Source: Saururus chinensis (lineage: Eukaryota; Streptophyta; Magnoliopsida; Piperales; Saururaceae). From it: a stretch of 64,000 bases of DNA. Under the pieces are notes generated by a model. The model was not told the origin of the DNA. It saw only the letters and a list, made by a program, of their open reading frames with translations, and did no database searches. Shown one piece after another: positions 47,701 through 58,301 of this stretch. Made by a program: the position numbers and the translations under genes. The stretch spans positions 8,491,968-8,555,967 of the forward strand of contig CP141141.1 of NCBI GenBank assembly GCA_035235625.1, written 5' to 3'. The stretch's first letter is position 1; the number at the start of each line of letters is the position of its first letter.

Positions 47701-48225
47701 ATTGCTCTTAAAACTAGAACTTTCAACCTACCCATAACAGTCGTCAATCAAATATCTTTTATTAGATGTTACTCATCCCTCTCTAGATGTGGTTGATTGT
47801 TCGCCAAAAATGATGACTTTGTGTTTAACCTACCCATGGGTGTGCCCCATCTTCTCCCAAGTGGATAAGATCCTATGGAATAATGGTCAGCATTCTCTAT
47901 TGTGGTAGGCATGTGCTCCTTCGCCTCATAGCGATAAATGACACATGCTGAAACTTGCAATGGCTTTTCTCCTTAGGGGGCAATTAAATTTATATTGGAG
48001 TATGGCCTCTCCTTTGGAGTTTGTTCTTCAAGGTCAATAAAATATTAACTATTACACCCAATCTGAACTCTAAATCTCTAACTTGTAGGGTGGCATATTC
48101 TGGTTAGATAGTAAAAGTAAGGCCTCACATAACCCACTTTTCATTGTTAAAAAATTTCCACCACCTCAAAAATAAAATAAGTTTTATACTAATTTAGTAC
48201 AATATTATTAAATTTTAAAATCATA
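44700..48225. other. repeat debris without recognisable genes
   Basis: 45550-45800 and 46900-47080 are rich in 'GATCGATCAATT/CGATTGATC' motifs seen in some plant LTR elements. 46330-46365 has 'TATGTGGAAAAGCCCAACTA', also LTR-element-like. ORFs at 45559-45789, 47355-47561 and 47769-47960 show no domain. The rest is AT-rich intergenic sequence. Confidence 0.4.
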
Positions 48226-48226
48226 T

Positions 48227-48303
48227 ATCCTTTATCTCAAAATAAATGTCTTATTTAATCTTTTAAAATGAATTTATTTATTTATTTCAAGACAGAGGGA
48301 ATA
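48227..48303. mobile_element. short Stowaway-like MITE in the promoter of the small-protein gene
   Basis: ATCCTTTATCTCAAAATAAA and the inverted right end TTCCCTCTGTCTTGAAATAA form about 23 bp of terminal inverted repeat on a 77-bp unit flanked by TA. It ends about 115 bp upstream of the TATA-like site. Confidence 0.6.
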
Positions 48304-48387
48304 AAGTCGTCAGCCTAAGCATCACTCCACATAAACTGAAGCCAGACGCGCCTCTCCTAAGCCAAGCCATACAAAGAGAAATAAAAC

Positions 48388-48427
48388 TTTGACCTTTGAC
48401 TCCATCCGATATTCCATGCATAAATCC
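48388..48427 (+). promoter_or_regulatory. two W-box cores and TATA-like site
   Basis: TTGAC occurs at 48389-48393 and 48396-48400 (the first followed by C, matching WRKY-type TTGAC[CT]). GCATAAATCC at 48418-48427 is a TATA-like site, leaving a 5' UTR of about 130 nt. The paired W-boxes suggest, without proving, WRKY-controlled stress expression. Confidence 0.4.
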
Positions 48428-48583
48428 ACCACCACACGTAACGCCTGGTCTCAGCTGTCTCCCGTCCTCATCCTCCACGCCACCCAACCAAAGATTCCTA
48501 AATCGCAACCCACCACACGCCTTCCCAGCAAAACCCAATCCTCCCTTCTCGAGTCCTCCACACTTCTCCTCCTCCACCCACGA

Positions 48584-48907
48584 ATGGCAGACAAGTCAAA
48601 ATCCTCCGCCCAGCTCCGGCGGCCCAGTCGGCTCCAGAAGCAAGCACCGGCGTCAGTACAGGTGCCCCCCGCCGGGGAGTGGAAGGTCGCGATCCCCCTC
48701 CTCTCGCCCCTGCCCAACTCTCCCCCGTCCTTGTCGTCTTTGACCGCGTTCGATGACCTGAAAGTCCAAGTCCCTCGGGACGCTTCCCGCGCCGATCGCC
48801 GCAGCTCCGACGAGAAGCTCAAGATCTGCGCGTGGGAACACCCTGCTGCTCCGTTTTATTATGAGCCGGCCAGGGCTGTGCAGATGTTCGTTCCCCAGTG
48901 TACATAG
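48584..48907 (+). CDS. small plant protein, At4g14450-like family
   Basis: A 107-residue single-exon protein. I chose MADKSKSSAQ (48584) because the family starts this way. The upstream in-frame ATG at 48389 would add 65 Ser/Thr-rich residues in what looks like promoter and leader. The family hallmarks are 'RPSRLQKQAPASVQV' (residues about 12-26), the core 'EWKVAIPLLSPL' (32-43) and the C-terminal 'WEHPAAPFYYEPARAV' (83-98). The function is unknown; one Arabidopsis entry is labelled chloroplastic by prediction only. The coding part is GC-rich (about 60%) against AT-rich flanks. A 3' UTR with 'TGTATGTAATGAAATT' follows at 48975. Overlapping minus and plus frames (48451-48822, 48396-48743) are shadows of its GC-rich sequence. 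Intact and probably expressed. Confidence 0.85.
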   Translation: MADKSKSSAQLRRPSRLQKQAPASVQVPPAGEWKVAIPLLSPLPNSPPSLSSLTAFDDLKVQVPRDASRADRRSSDEKLKICAWEHPAAPFYYEPARAVQMFVPQCT

Positions 48908-49019
48908 TCTTCTTCTTTTTCCTTTGGTTTATGATCAGAGACGTAGATCTACCTTTTTAGGACTGTATTTTTGGTGTATGTAATGAAATTTTTGCCTATC
49001 TTATATTTATGCGTTTGTC

Positions 49020-49471
49020 CTCTCTCTTTTTCTTAATTTCATTTTCCCTGAATCATATAACTGCAACAATTAACATACATAAATCTTGTTGAGAGGTAGA
49101 CAATAATCGGAAGTAATTTTTTAAGTGTTAGATGAGTTTTAACAAATTTGGATTTGGGGATATTCCTCAGCCGATTATTTTTCATCACAAACAAACACAT
49201 AAGAGTCCATGCTCATGTGTCCATTTCTAATAGGTGATGAACACAATTTTCGGTAGTGTACGTAATAATTTTCACTTTTAAAGGTTTAGATCGGCTTTGG
49301 GGGCACTCACACCTGATTTCCCAAAAAAAAATCAGCCCTTGCCAGTTGAAAAAACTAGGTCTAGCTTTGAGGAGGAGCATGGCAGACGCTGAAGAATTTG
49401 GAAATCGGAACCGGAACTTTGTTAGCTAATAGCTATAGAAACTTGTAACTTCTATTGCAGGGTGTTCAATT
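49020..49471. other. 3' flank and spacer, no feature recognised
   Basis: AT-rich spacer between the small-protein gene and the TIR element. I see nothing I can support. Confidence 0.5.
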
Positions 49472-49659
49472 TACAGAAGAACGTGGCTATTCCCCCTACC
49501 CCCAATATTCACTCAGGCCCCCTCACATTTTGCACACCCCATATAAATTATTGTTATTATTTCTCTACACCCCACCCTCAACCTAATACTGATTTTTACT
49601 CAGTACGCCCCCAACCTCCCTATTCGGACTGTGCCTCCCACCTTTGTTTTCTCCATTTC

Positions 49660-49930
49660 CGTCCATTTTCCTCCGGTGAAATTTTCACTCGTCCAGTAAA
49701 ATCCTCTCCCCTCTGGTGAAATCCCCTCCTCTCCGTCCCCTCTCCTTCGTTGAAGTCCCCACCCCTCCTGTATTTTCATCTCATCCGGTGAAGTCCCCTC
49801 CCCTCTCCTCCGGTGAAGTCCTCTTTCCTCCGGTGAAGTCCCCTCTCCTCCGGTGAAGTGCCCTCCCCTCCCCTGCCTTCCTGTCTTGTCTCCTCTCCTC
49901 TCCCCTCCCGTACTGTCTCCTCCCCTCCCC
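49660..49930. repeat. 'CCTCCGGTGAAGTCCCCTC' minisatellite
   Basis: About ten imperfect units of 20-24 bp around 'CCGGTGAAGTCCCCTC', inside the 49.5-kb TIR element. C/T-rich on the plus strand. Confidence 0.85.
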
Positions 49931-49968
49931 TCTAGGTCCATCCTGTCTATTCGCCTCACCTTCTGTAT

Positions 49969-50380
49969 GAGTTTTTGCAGGGAAAGGTCACCGTCAAATT
50001 GGGAATAATCTTACGGAAAAATACGTCCCTGTATACATGCATTGAATTTGGCGGGAGGCACCCCCCCGCGAGACAACTTCCAGAAGATTTTTGAGGGTTT
50101 TAAAAGCTTTTGGACGAGTCCTTGCGGGGAGAGGTCACCGACAAATTGAGAATAATTTTACGGGGACATACGTCCCTGTATGAATGCATTGAATGTGGCA
50201 GGGGGTACCCCCCGCCAGACAACTTTCAAAAGATTTTCACATCCATTAAACCTTCTAGATGAGTTCTGGGGGGGAGAGGTCACCGACATATTTGGAAGAA
50301 ATTGATGGGGACATTTAATCCCCGTATAAATCAGTTTGTAATGGCGGGTGGTAGCACCCGTCACGAGTTCTAGTGGAATG
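49969..50380. repeat. three tandem units of about 145 bp, each with two hairpins
   Basis: Units begin at about 49969, 50114 and 50260. Each has 'GGTCACCG', a 'GGGGACATACGTCCC' type hairpin (clearest in unit 2) and a GC-rich palindrome: GGCGGGAGGCACCCCCCC (unit 1), GGCAGGGGGTACCCCCCGCC (unit 2) and CGGGTGGTAGCACCCG (unit 3). Units have diverged in sequence but retain the stem potential. Confidence 0.75.
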
Positions 50381-51183
50381 ACGTTTTGAAAACTTTGTGC
50401 ATGTTAAAGTTTAGTTAGCCATGGCGCATTGTCAACCCAAATTCTATTCGTTGAATGCCGAGAAAATCAATAAAGATTGACTTGCTAATCACTTAAAGAA
50501 AGGAATTTTTTGAGTTTGATGGGAAGCAAAGATTTTTAAGTGCATGCAGAGGGACGCCATTACAGTAATTGGGATGGACACCATTACAGGTAGGGAGGAA
50601 GATGGGATGAACTCCTATAATCAACGTTATTTTCGTACATTAAGAAGCAATTGGGAGGGACGGCCATTATAGGTTGGGAGAGACATTACCTTGTACAATT
50701 CCGGCGCTCAGAAACTTTCTTGCCGCCGGTGAAAAGTTCATGCACGTCGAGTACAGTGAAGGGGATACCAAAGGGTTTTTTTTTCCTTTCTTAACTGGGG
50801 TGCCTTAAGAATAGTGTGGGGGGTACTGAGTAATAAAAAAACTACCCACATATTTCTTATTTGGGGGGCCCTGAGTGAATATTGGGGGAGAAATAGCTGT
50901 GTTCTTTACATAATGTGTTCTTGATAGTTGGGCTTGATTGTTCTCTTTGGCCAAATGAATTGGATGATTGGGATTAGATGACCTCACCTCTAAACTTTGT
51001 CAGCCAAGCAATAATTATAGCCGATTCATGTCTAGGTTTGAAGTATGAAATTTCCCCAGCTGGACGGACACACGAGTGTCTGGGGACGTTTGAAATTTCC
51101 ACCACTGAGCTCGTGATTGTCCGGTGATGTGGGCAAGTAAAAATAAATAAGTGACCAAATATGAAACTAGTATATCTTTTTTA

Positions 51184-51680
51184 AGGAAAATTATATAATT
51201 AATATTAATTTATTTATTAAAAAAGTAGAAAAAAATATTTAACAAAATAATGTTCGTTATGGCCACTTAGGTGTCAGCTAAGCGCTTGCGCCTTTATAAT
51301 TTTTTTTTAAAATAATTAATGATTTTGTTTTTTTGAGTATTAATTTCATCATTCACAAGGGCGAAATTAATTTTATGTAGTGATTTCGTCCTTGCAACTA
51401 ATTTTGTCCATCACAATGATGAAATCAGTACAATGATTGATTTATCCTCTCTTTTCTCTTTCTTAATTCTCTCTCCTCTTTAGAGTGATCTCATCCTTCT
51501 AAAGGACGAAATCACCTAACTTCGTATTTTTTGGCTTTCGGCTTTCGGCTTTCAGCTGGAGGAGGTTTGGTTCAAGTTGATTTCCTTCTTTTAAAGAATA
51601 AAATTAGCTAAAACCTGATTTTGACCTTTCGTAAGGACGAAATTATCTTAAAAGTTGATTTCTTCCTTCAGAAGGATGAA
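51184..51680 (+). mobile_element. MULE-like terminus with repeated 'TTTCGTCC' blocks, interior to the right
   Basis: AAGGAAAATTATATAATTAA, 'ATTTAACAAAATAATG', 'GCTAAGCGCTTGCGCC', then alternating 'GATTTCGTCCTTGCAACTAA', 'AAAGGACGAAATCACC' and 'GTAAGGACGAAATTATC' blocks to about 51680. 51830-51990 has tandem 'AGCCCAAAGCTCCTCC'-like units ending at a donor-like AAAG/GTAATT. This is the only copy with transposase- and PMD-like sequence downstream. Confidence 0.55.
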
Positions 51681-52254
51681 ATTTGTAGCCCTATTTCTTC
51701 CTCTCCAGTTCCCCTCCCCCTCCTGATTGTTTCATTTGAACGAGCTGCATTTGTTTTCGCCGCCTATCGTCATCATGCTATAAGATCGCTATTCAGAGGC
51801 TTGTTGACCTTTGCCATTGCAGGAGATTCTCTGCCGAGAGAGCCTCTTTGCCCGGAGTCCCTTAGCCCAAAGCTCCTCCACCCGAAGTCCCTCAGCGCAG
51901 AGCTTCTCCGCCTAAAGCCCTTCTGCCCAGTGCCCAGATCTCCTTCGGACCATTGCCCAAAGCCCTCCGCCCTTCTCCATCAAAGCCCAAAGGTAATTTT
52001 TTTGTAATATTTAATTCTCTACTGCATGGGGGTTCTGTTCTACTATTCTTGTTTAATTTTTTTTATAATACTATCAATGTTTTGCTGATTTTGCATGATT
52101 CATATGTCTGGGTCACTATGTGTTTTTGTGTTATGTATTTTCTTTTGTAGAGTTGTCCATTTGGACTTCTTGCTCTTATTTTTTTATTTGAAAATTGTGC
52201 AAAATATTGTGCTTCTCAGCTTGGATTTTCCTTGTAAAGGGTTTGATGACATGT

Positions 52255-52410
52255 GTTAGCTGTGGTTTTGTGTTGGCTGATGCCTCCATGCCCGCCTCTG
52301 TCCAATCTGCTTCCATCAGCCGCCTCCTCGCCGTTTACGTCAAGGATTTCAGTGTATCATTTGACAGGGTCCCTCACCCAGATATTAGCTTAAAGGAATC
52401 CATAGCAGAG
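52255..52410 (+). other. exon-like segment inside the MULE-like element, identity unknown
   Basis: Open frame with 'ASMPASVQSASISRLLAVY', then 'VKDFSVSFDRVPHPDISLK' up to 'ESIAEV', ending at a good donor (GCAGAG/GTATTA). It is more codon-like and GC-richer than its flanks and could be a captured host exon. I do not recognise it. 52410-52820 is AT-rich with nothing recognised. Confidence 0.3.
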
Positions 52411-52820
52411 GTATTATTTAAAAAATACTCTTTTGGTACCTTTAAATTTTGCTTATTTCAGTGTACATAATGCTAATTTCGTCTCTTCATGTGCTCCAGT
52501 TTGTTCTTAGGAATCAGTTCTCAACAGCAATAACATAGTTACTCACGAAGTAATGGCTTCTGAATTTGTATTTTAGCTTCTTGTGCTATGGTGTGTGATT
52601 TTGTTTTGTTGTTTTTTTTTAAGTTCATATGTTAAGGGAGTGAAATTGTGCTATGTAATTGTTTTATGCAATTGTGCTATGATTTTTGTTGTTTGAGTAG
52701 AATTGCTTGGTTAAGTTTGAGTAATAGATTAATCTTATATTTCATTAAGTAAAGTAGTTATTTTGAATAATTGTTTAATGTATTATTTCTATTATTTATT
52801 GGTTATGAATTAAGTGAATA

Positions 52821-53907
52821 GATATGGGGAAGAAATAGTTAGTTTTATGCTTCGCCATGAAGGGGTAACAGAGGGATTATTTATCAAGAAACCTTCTACT
52901 TATGATGAACTTGAGATGTAAGTAGCTAGCAAAGTTGGGTGGGATCAAAGGAGATGAAAAATTATTATAAATCGTCACCTTCCAATATTTGGATCGATAT
53001 CAAGACTACTACATGTAGATGATAAGGCTTTATTTAGACAAATATGTCACAATTCATCTCACATTTATATTCAAGCTATTTCTCAAAAAGAGGCCTAAGT
53101 GACTAGTGAAGGGCATAGTGTAAGTAAGAGTTCACATAAGAGTTCTCAAAGAAATGTGAGCAGTGGAAGGTACATGCAAATGCTAGTAGATGATAATGAA
53201 GAGGAAAATTTGTCTATGACAGTAGCATCAAATGAACGTTATAGGTCATATGCACCTTTTGACGATGGAAGTAGACCTAATTTGAGGTAAGGTTTCTTAA
53301 TATATGAATCCTTTATGAATCTTATACTTGTCGATGAATATTAGGATATTGAATTATGAATTTTGTGCGTAATAAGTAAGGTACACATCACATACACATG
53401 AGACATTTAGCATTGGAATGTCACAAGGCGGTGCATAGTTTGGAACTCAAAACTCGATGGCCATTCATTACCCCTACATAGGTGTTGGACATAGTGATGA
53501 TGGACCATCCAATCTAAGGTGAAAAATATATTTATAAACAAATCTAACAATTTTAGTTTTTAAGCAAGTGCTTAGGTAATATAAAATTCAATATATGTTT
53601 GCTATTTATGTGTAGGGGAGCCCATGTCCATGATGATGACATTGATGTAAATGGGGTCAATGAAGGTGAAGATAATAATGGCAAAGCTAGTGTAGAAGAA
53701 TATGGTATGAATGAAGAAGGTGTCAAAGGTGAGTAAAGTGCTCAACATATAGTTGATAGCGAGGGGGATGATGCAGTAGATAATGCAATTGCCGCAAATG
53801 ACATAAATGTGGATGATGAAGAACAATTAATTGTGGTATGGATATGGGCCAACAAAATGAAGAAGAGTTATATGTTGGGCGCATCTTTGAGGATAAAGAG
53901 GCATACT
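52821..53907 (+). pseudogene. N-terminal part of a MuDR-like (MULE) transposase, decayed
   Basis: Reads 'STYDELEM', a stop, 'SKVGWDQR', a stop, 'KIIINRHLPIFGSISRLL', the N-terminal layout of plant MULE transposases. Acidic spacers ('DDNEEENLSM', 'NDINVDDEEQLIV') follow and then 'EELYVGRIFEDKEAYYR' at about 53845-53905, which matches the start of the Mutator DNA-binding region. Stops and frameshifts are frequent, and two intron-like gaps (53290-53400 and 53520-53615) occur. The DDE catalytic core expected next is absent: PMD sequence follows directly. Confidence 0.55.
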
Positions 53908-55555
53908 ATAGATGAGCGTATTCTACCATATATTGAGTGAGCTAGATTTGGACACTTTATATCCATTTACAGTACATTCATCTCGATTAGCCTTTGCTCA
54001 CAGCTCTCGTCGAGAGATGGAGGAGAGAGGCGCAGACGTTTCATTTACCTTATGGGGAGATGTTATCACACTTGTGGATGTTGCAGTTCTTCTTGTACTT
54101 TGCATTGATGGACAGGCAGTGACAGGCACGACAAGAGGAGGAGATTTAGATTTATTAGTTGGACTCCTTGGCAGAGCACCTCCTGCTTCAGTAATACGTG
54201 GTAGCCGAGTGAGCCTCAGATGGCTATTCGGTGAGTTTCATGTGCTCATAACAAATGCCACAGAAATAGTCATCGAGCAACATGCACATGTATATTTGCT
54301 ACATTTACTTGGGGTTACTATATTTACAGATAACACCAGTAGCCATGTTCATGTTGCGTACCTCTCCCTCCTTGCAGATTTCGACATGGCGGGCACTTAC
54401 ACTTGTGGTAGTGCTACCCTTGCTTTTTAATACCAAGTTGGGGAAAGCTTGTCAAGCTATGACCTTGGGGATTGTAGGTTGTCTGACCCTTCTTCAGGTA
54501 AATAAATTTGTTGAAGTTAATATTTTTTACACGTACAATTACTTCACATTTTTTAAGAACTTTTATGATATTTTGTGACACATCTACGGTCGTGGGAGCA
54601 TTTATATGTCATCTGACCAACTATTGAGATGGGTCACGTAGTAGAGGGTGCTCCATTAGGAGTCAAGTATATATTTTCTTACACTTATATATTTAACATA
54701 GTTTTTTGTGGATGTGTTAAATTTATGTGTTATATTTAACTCCTTAAGGTGGAATGTTTGGAGGAGAAAAACAAAAAATCCACAAGGAGTCCTACGTTTG
54801 TATAGAGGAGAGTTAGACCACCACACCCTTATCATATAATTTTATTTTTTATCACATTTAATATAATAAATATAAGCTATGTTTTATAAATTGTGGAGGT
54901 CATTTGGCAGCCATACTCGCCTGAGGTGTTGATTGAGTTACTTCCTCTTTGTACAGAGGCACGAGATGTGTGGCTCTCTTGAATGCCACTCATATGTTTT
55001 GAGATTGTAGAGTTGCACATGCTTGATCGTGTGATGCTCCAATTTAACTTGGAGCAAGATATCACTCCTCGTATGGTAGAGTTTGTTCATCGAATCACTT
55101 GACAAGGCCGCCACATTACTGACTGGGTTGTACATCATATAGCACATATCGCTCGATGAGATAATAGAAGAGTTACTATTATCCGACGGGAGATGGCTAC
55201 AACATCACGAGATGTTCGTAGCCCGTATATGCAGTTATTTACCCATTACACGCATATATCTTCTACCACATGATAATTCAGAGGAGATGACTTATCAGCC
55301 TAGGGGGCGTATCTGAGCAGCTTTGGTAAGTAAATCTTAATTAATTATAACATAATATTTTTTTATTTCTCGTTTATTATTTATATGACTTTTATTTTAA
55401 TTTTTTTATAGCTTGGTTTAGCGCGATTGACATATATGCGTTTGACTAACGTAGTTAACAACTATACTTTGGGTGAGGTCTTATTAGCATCATGTTAATT
55501 GATAGTCAGGCTCTATCCTTTATGAGAAACTAGATGGGTATTCTCTAGCTTCTAT
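53905..55555 (+). pseudogene. plant mobile domain (PMD, MAIN-like) protein, broken
   Basis: 'RILPYIE..ARFGHFISIY' opens the domain. After a frame change come 'FTLWGDVITLVDVAVLL', 'DGQAVTG', 'VSLRWLFGEFHV', 'LLHLLGVTIFTDNTSSHVH' and 'LSLLADFDMAGTYTCGSA' (54041-54430), then in another frame 'LGIVGCLTLLQ' to a donor at 54498. Later pieces are 'WEHLYV' (about 54595), 'YSPEVLIELLPLCTEARDVW' (54913-54972), 'PLICFEIVELHMLDRV' (about 54985-55035) and 'TNVVNNYTLGEVLL' (55448-55488). At least three frame changes and several stops make it non-functional. PMD is known both from host silencing genes (MAIN, MAIL1) and from transposons. The copia remnant cuts it off at about 55555. Confidence 0.75.
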
Positions 55556-56278
55556 TACTTAAGTCTCCCTTCTTTTTGGACACACATACTCAGAAGGTCA
55601 TTGACTGACCATTGAGTATTATGTGTGTTATAAGAGATCTTGAATGACCCATATTGTGTAGGCAGAGAGTTCAAAATAAAGTGGACTAAAATAATGTTAT
55701 CAATCTTTATTTTTATTTTATTAAATTGATTAGCAATATCACGCATCTTCATGATATGTTCTCTCACCCCTTTGTCATTTGATAACCTCATTGATGACAA
55801 CTTAGACATTAAGATGCTGACCAATGCTTTATCAGAACTCTTAAATTGAGCTTCAATAGCATTCAAAAGTTCTAGAATTGTAGCGTATTCTGGGATGGAT
55901 CCCCTAATGCTTTTATTTATGTAAGACTTCATTAGCATCATGCTTAAATGGTTAGACCACTCCCACTTTTTGAATGATGCTACCTCAGCGTACTTTTTTT
56001 TTCGTAGGAGTAGTAGGTACATCCAAACGAAACGCCAAATCCAAGTCCATGCACCCCAATAGCAAAATAATTTTTTCCTTCCAATCCAAAAAATTGTCCC
56101 CAGACAATAATGGAAGGTACTGATTAGGGTCAGAAATAAAAAGACGGATAAGTTGCAATAAAAGAATAAATACATGCAAACAATTAATAAGGGCAAAAAA
56201 TAATAACATAATGATAAAATAGCAAATACTAAAATCAAATAGTAAAATTGTGAACCTCCCTTTGGGCAAAGGTTGCAA
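55555..56278 (-). pseudogene. Ty1/copia gag fragment with a frameshift
   Basis: The minus strand starts in one frame with 'LSGDNFLDWKEKIILLLG' and 'DLAFRLDVPTTP', then shifts at a T8 homopolymer (55989-55996) to 'KKWEWSNHLSMMLMK', 'IPEYATILELLNAIEAQFKS', 'SKLSSMRLSNDKGVREHIMK' and 'MRDIANQFNKIKI', ending 'LLSMCVQKEGRLK'. This is the gag (UBN2-type) region of plant copia elements. It stops where the family continues, at the join with the PMD copy, so protease, integrase and RT are lost. The long ATG-proximal hydrophobic run (56120-56238) is out of frame and not part of gag. Confidence 0.85.
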
Positions 56279-57937
56279 TCTACACCAAAATTACTAAACC
56301 GTATAAAAATAAATGTTCATTTTGTTTCATGATAAGACTAGTGGGTTATACATAAAACATTATAAGAAAATCTCACACCTTTGGGCCTACGGATTCACCC
56401 ATGTTAAAATATATAACCTTTCATCCATCTTGATTATGTGATAGTAACTATCACCTCCCTTGGGGGCCATATGATAATTTATATTACATAATCAAAATTT
56501 GATCACAACACAATATTTTTATGTATGTGAATCTATGCACCCATGGTAGCATTCTATATGATTCACACGTTGAAAAATAACCTAGAATGCTTTGGCCACT
56601 CCTAAGTCATCTCAACATATGTGGGAACTAAATATGTGCTTATCACCTTTTTATATAAAAAAATGAATGCAATTAGTTATCAAACAATAAAAAAATATCC
56701 ATACACAAAATTGACAAGGGTCTTTTTGTTAATTTTGTCATCGGGCTTTGGGGACTCGGCCAAGGGTTCCATCACCGCATACCACAATTAAAAAATATAG
56801 TCCAAAGTCCATGTATAGTCCTTAAAAAAATGTACAAGTTGGAAGCTTTAGTCCCTTAAAATAGAAAAAAATTACATTAATTCTTCATGACAGCATCCGC
56901 CTCCGGATGTGGTCCTTGAATTATGGTGTCGCTTACAATAAGTATAATGCACACTCTCTCCCAAAAATTAAAAAAGTGGTGCACTCAACAATTTTTTAAA
57001 AAATTGACAAAATATATAATTACAATTTAATCCCCTGGCCAGACCATAATATCAATAAAGCCTTTGGATGATAATTAAAATACATCCACATGCAATCACA
57101 ACTATATAAAAAAATTTCATGAAAAAAATTATTTTCTTTTGGTGACCTAGAATAGACCAAACCGGGTATGGAGACCCGGTTTGGAGCCAGGTCAACTGCT
57201 GACCGGTGTAGTGGCTGACCTACGGCGTGGGTCAGGGCAAACCCGCTCCAGGGCGCGGGGGTCAGCGGTGACCCGCAGGAGCGGGTCATTGGCAAAAAAA
57301 AATTTCCCCATGGTGCCGTCTGACGAGACCCTTCAGCGTCCGGTTATGGAAAATTTTTCACCCAATGGCGACTAGGTTAGATCCAGCGCCAACTTCAGTG
57401 GGTGCGGCCTGAAGAACACTGCAGAGAACGCACAGTGCGAAAAAAAGAAATTTCTGGCGACTATGTGTGATGCTTGCCGGTAGCCCAGGAGGCAGAAAAT
57501 TGTTCCGCCCGACGGCAGAGGTTTGAGATCCAACCCTAATTTCATACATCATTTGGCGGCGGGCGTTTCACCCCTTACCAGTAAAAAAATGAAGTGTTTA
57601 AATGCCTAAGTCAAACTTCCCGAAGTATTTTTGTAGTGGCGGCATTGGTCAGATCCAGTCGCAGTAAGACGATAACCCTGGCCGGCGCTTGACGGATCAT
57701 GTGGCGACGACCCAAAAATCTAAAGCCAAAAAAATTGAAACTTTACGGCCGACAGACTATTTACCTAGCCAGAAGATTTTTTTCTATTACAGTCTGACTG
57801 CAAGTCTCTGGCCAGCCGTCCGGCAGTCGGCGACTGACTTTAGCGATGCCGGCCAGAACCCGCTAGCCGCCAGCGGCAGGATCTACTCCGGTTGACAATC
57901 CAAAAACCCGGTCGTCGTCACAATTAAACATGCCTCT
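56279..57937 (-). other. unusually long copia leader between PBS and gag
   Basis: About 1.66 kb separates the primer-binding site from gag. The part next to gag (56279-56770) holds 'CACCTTTGGGCCTACGGATT' type text. 57130-57900 is GC-rich, with alternating purine/pyrimidine ORFs of no domain (57181-57375, 57358-57552). It may be an insertion or an extended leader. Confidence 0.45.
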
Positions 57938-57952
57938 ATACCAATTGATAGA
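57938..57952 (-). promoter_or_regulatory. retrotransposon primer-binding site (initiator-Met tRNA type)
   Basis: The minus strand reads TGGTATAGAGGC just after the LTR end, close to the TGGTATCAGAGC of plant copia elements (one base missing). It fixes the element's orientation as minus, with the 5' LTR to its right. Confidence 0.6.
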
Positions 57953-58301
57953 ATATAACACAATAGGTTTGTGCATATTTGTAGCCAGTAGAGCCTTCAA
58001 CCATGTTTAATCCTCTTGATGAAGTTTTGTCTCTGCTAATCCTCTTCAGTATCATATAATGAGTTTCTGATTTAGTATTTGACTAAGAATATTCTTGCTT
58101 CAGGTACCGTATTATAATGGCTAATGTTATATTTATAACTAAAACAAGACATCATTGTTAAGAACCCTAGAATCTTGTCCCTCCATCTAGAGGTTAGCCA
58201 ACAGTCGAGATTCACCACTTAAAACTACACCTTAATGGGTATTTTGACTCAGACCCATTACCCAGACAGTTTTAAAAACCAAAATAGTGTCAATTAAGAC
58301 A
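57946..58301 (-). mobile_element. 5' LTR of the truncated copia element
   Basis: 356 bp, TG at 57946 and CA at 58300-58301 on the plus strand (minus strand TGTCTTAATTG...TTCTATCA). It lies directly beside the PBS. The 3' LTR and pol are missing. The next repeat starts five bases on, at 58307. Confidence 0.55.

Larger units (their letters stand above)
49472..50911. mobile_element. 1.44-kb element with long terminal inverted repeats, no transposase
   Basis: The left end (GAACGTGGCTATTCCCCC, then CCCAATATTCACTCAGGCCC) and the inverted right end (GAACACAGCTATTTCTCC, then CCCAATATTCACTCAGGGCC) match with small indels. 'TACTCAGTACGCCCCC' and 'TACTCAGTACCCCCC' extend the match about 100 bp inward on each side. 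The interior holds a GC-rich minisatellite and three tandem hairpin units. No transposase or other ORF of note: the minus frame at 49600-49959 is minisatellite translation. The superfamily is unknown to me and no target duplication was fixed. Confidence 0.7.

Noticed and set aside
48389..48583. N-terminal extension of the small protein from the upstream ATG
   Set aside because: It runs through W-boxes and a TATA-like site, and the family starts at MADKSK.
49600..49959. Minus-strand Gly/Arg-rich ORF
   Set aside because: Periodic translation of the CCGGTGAAGTCCCCTC minisatellite.
50340..50375. Helitron 3' end (hairpin CGGGTGGTAGCACCCG followed by CTAG)
   Set aside because: The hairpin is the third of three tandem units inside an element with matching inverted ends; no Helitron 5' end was found.
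56120..56238. Signal or membrane segment at the start of the minus ORF at 55555-56238
   Set aside because: It is upstream of the frameshift and out of frame with gag.
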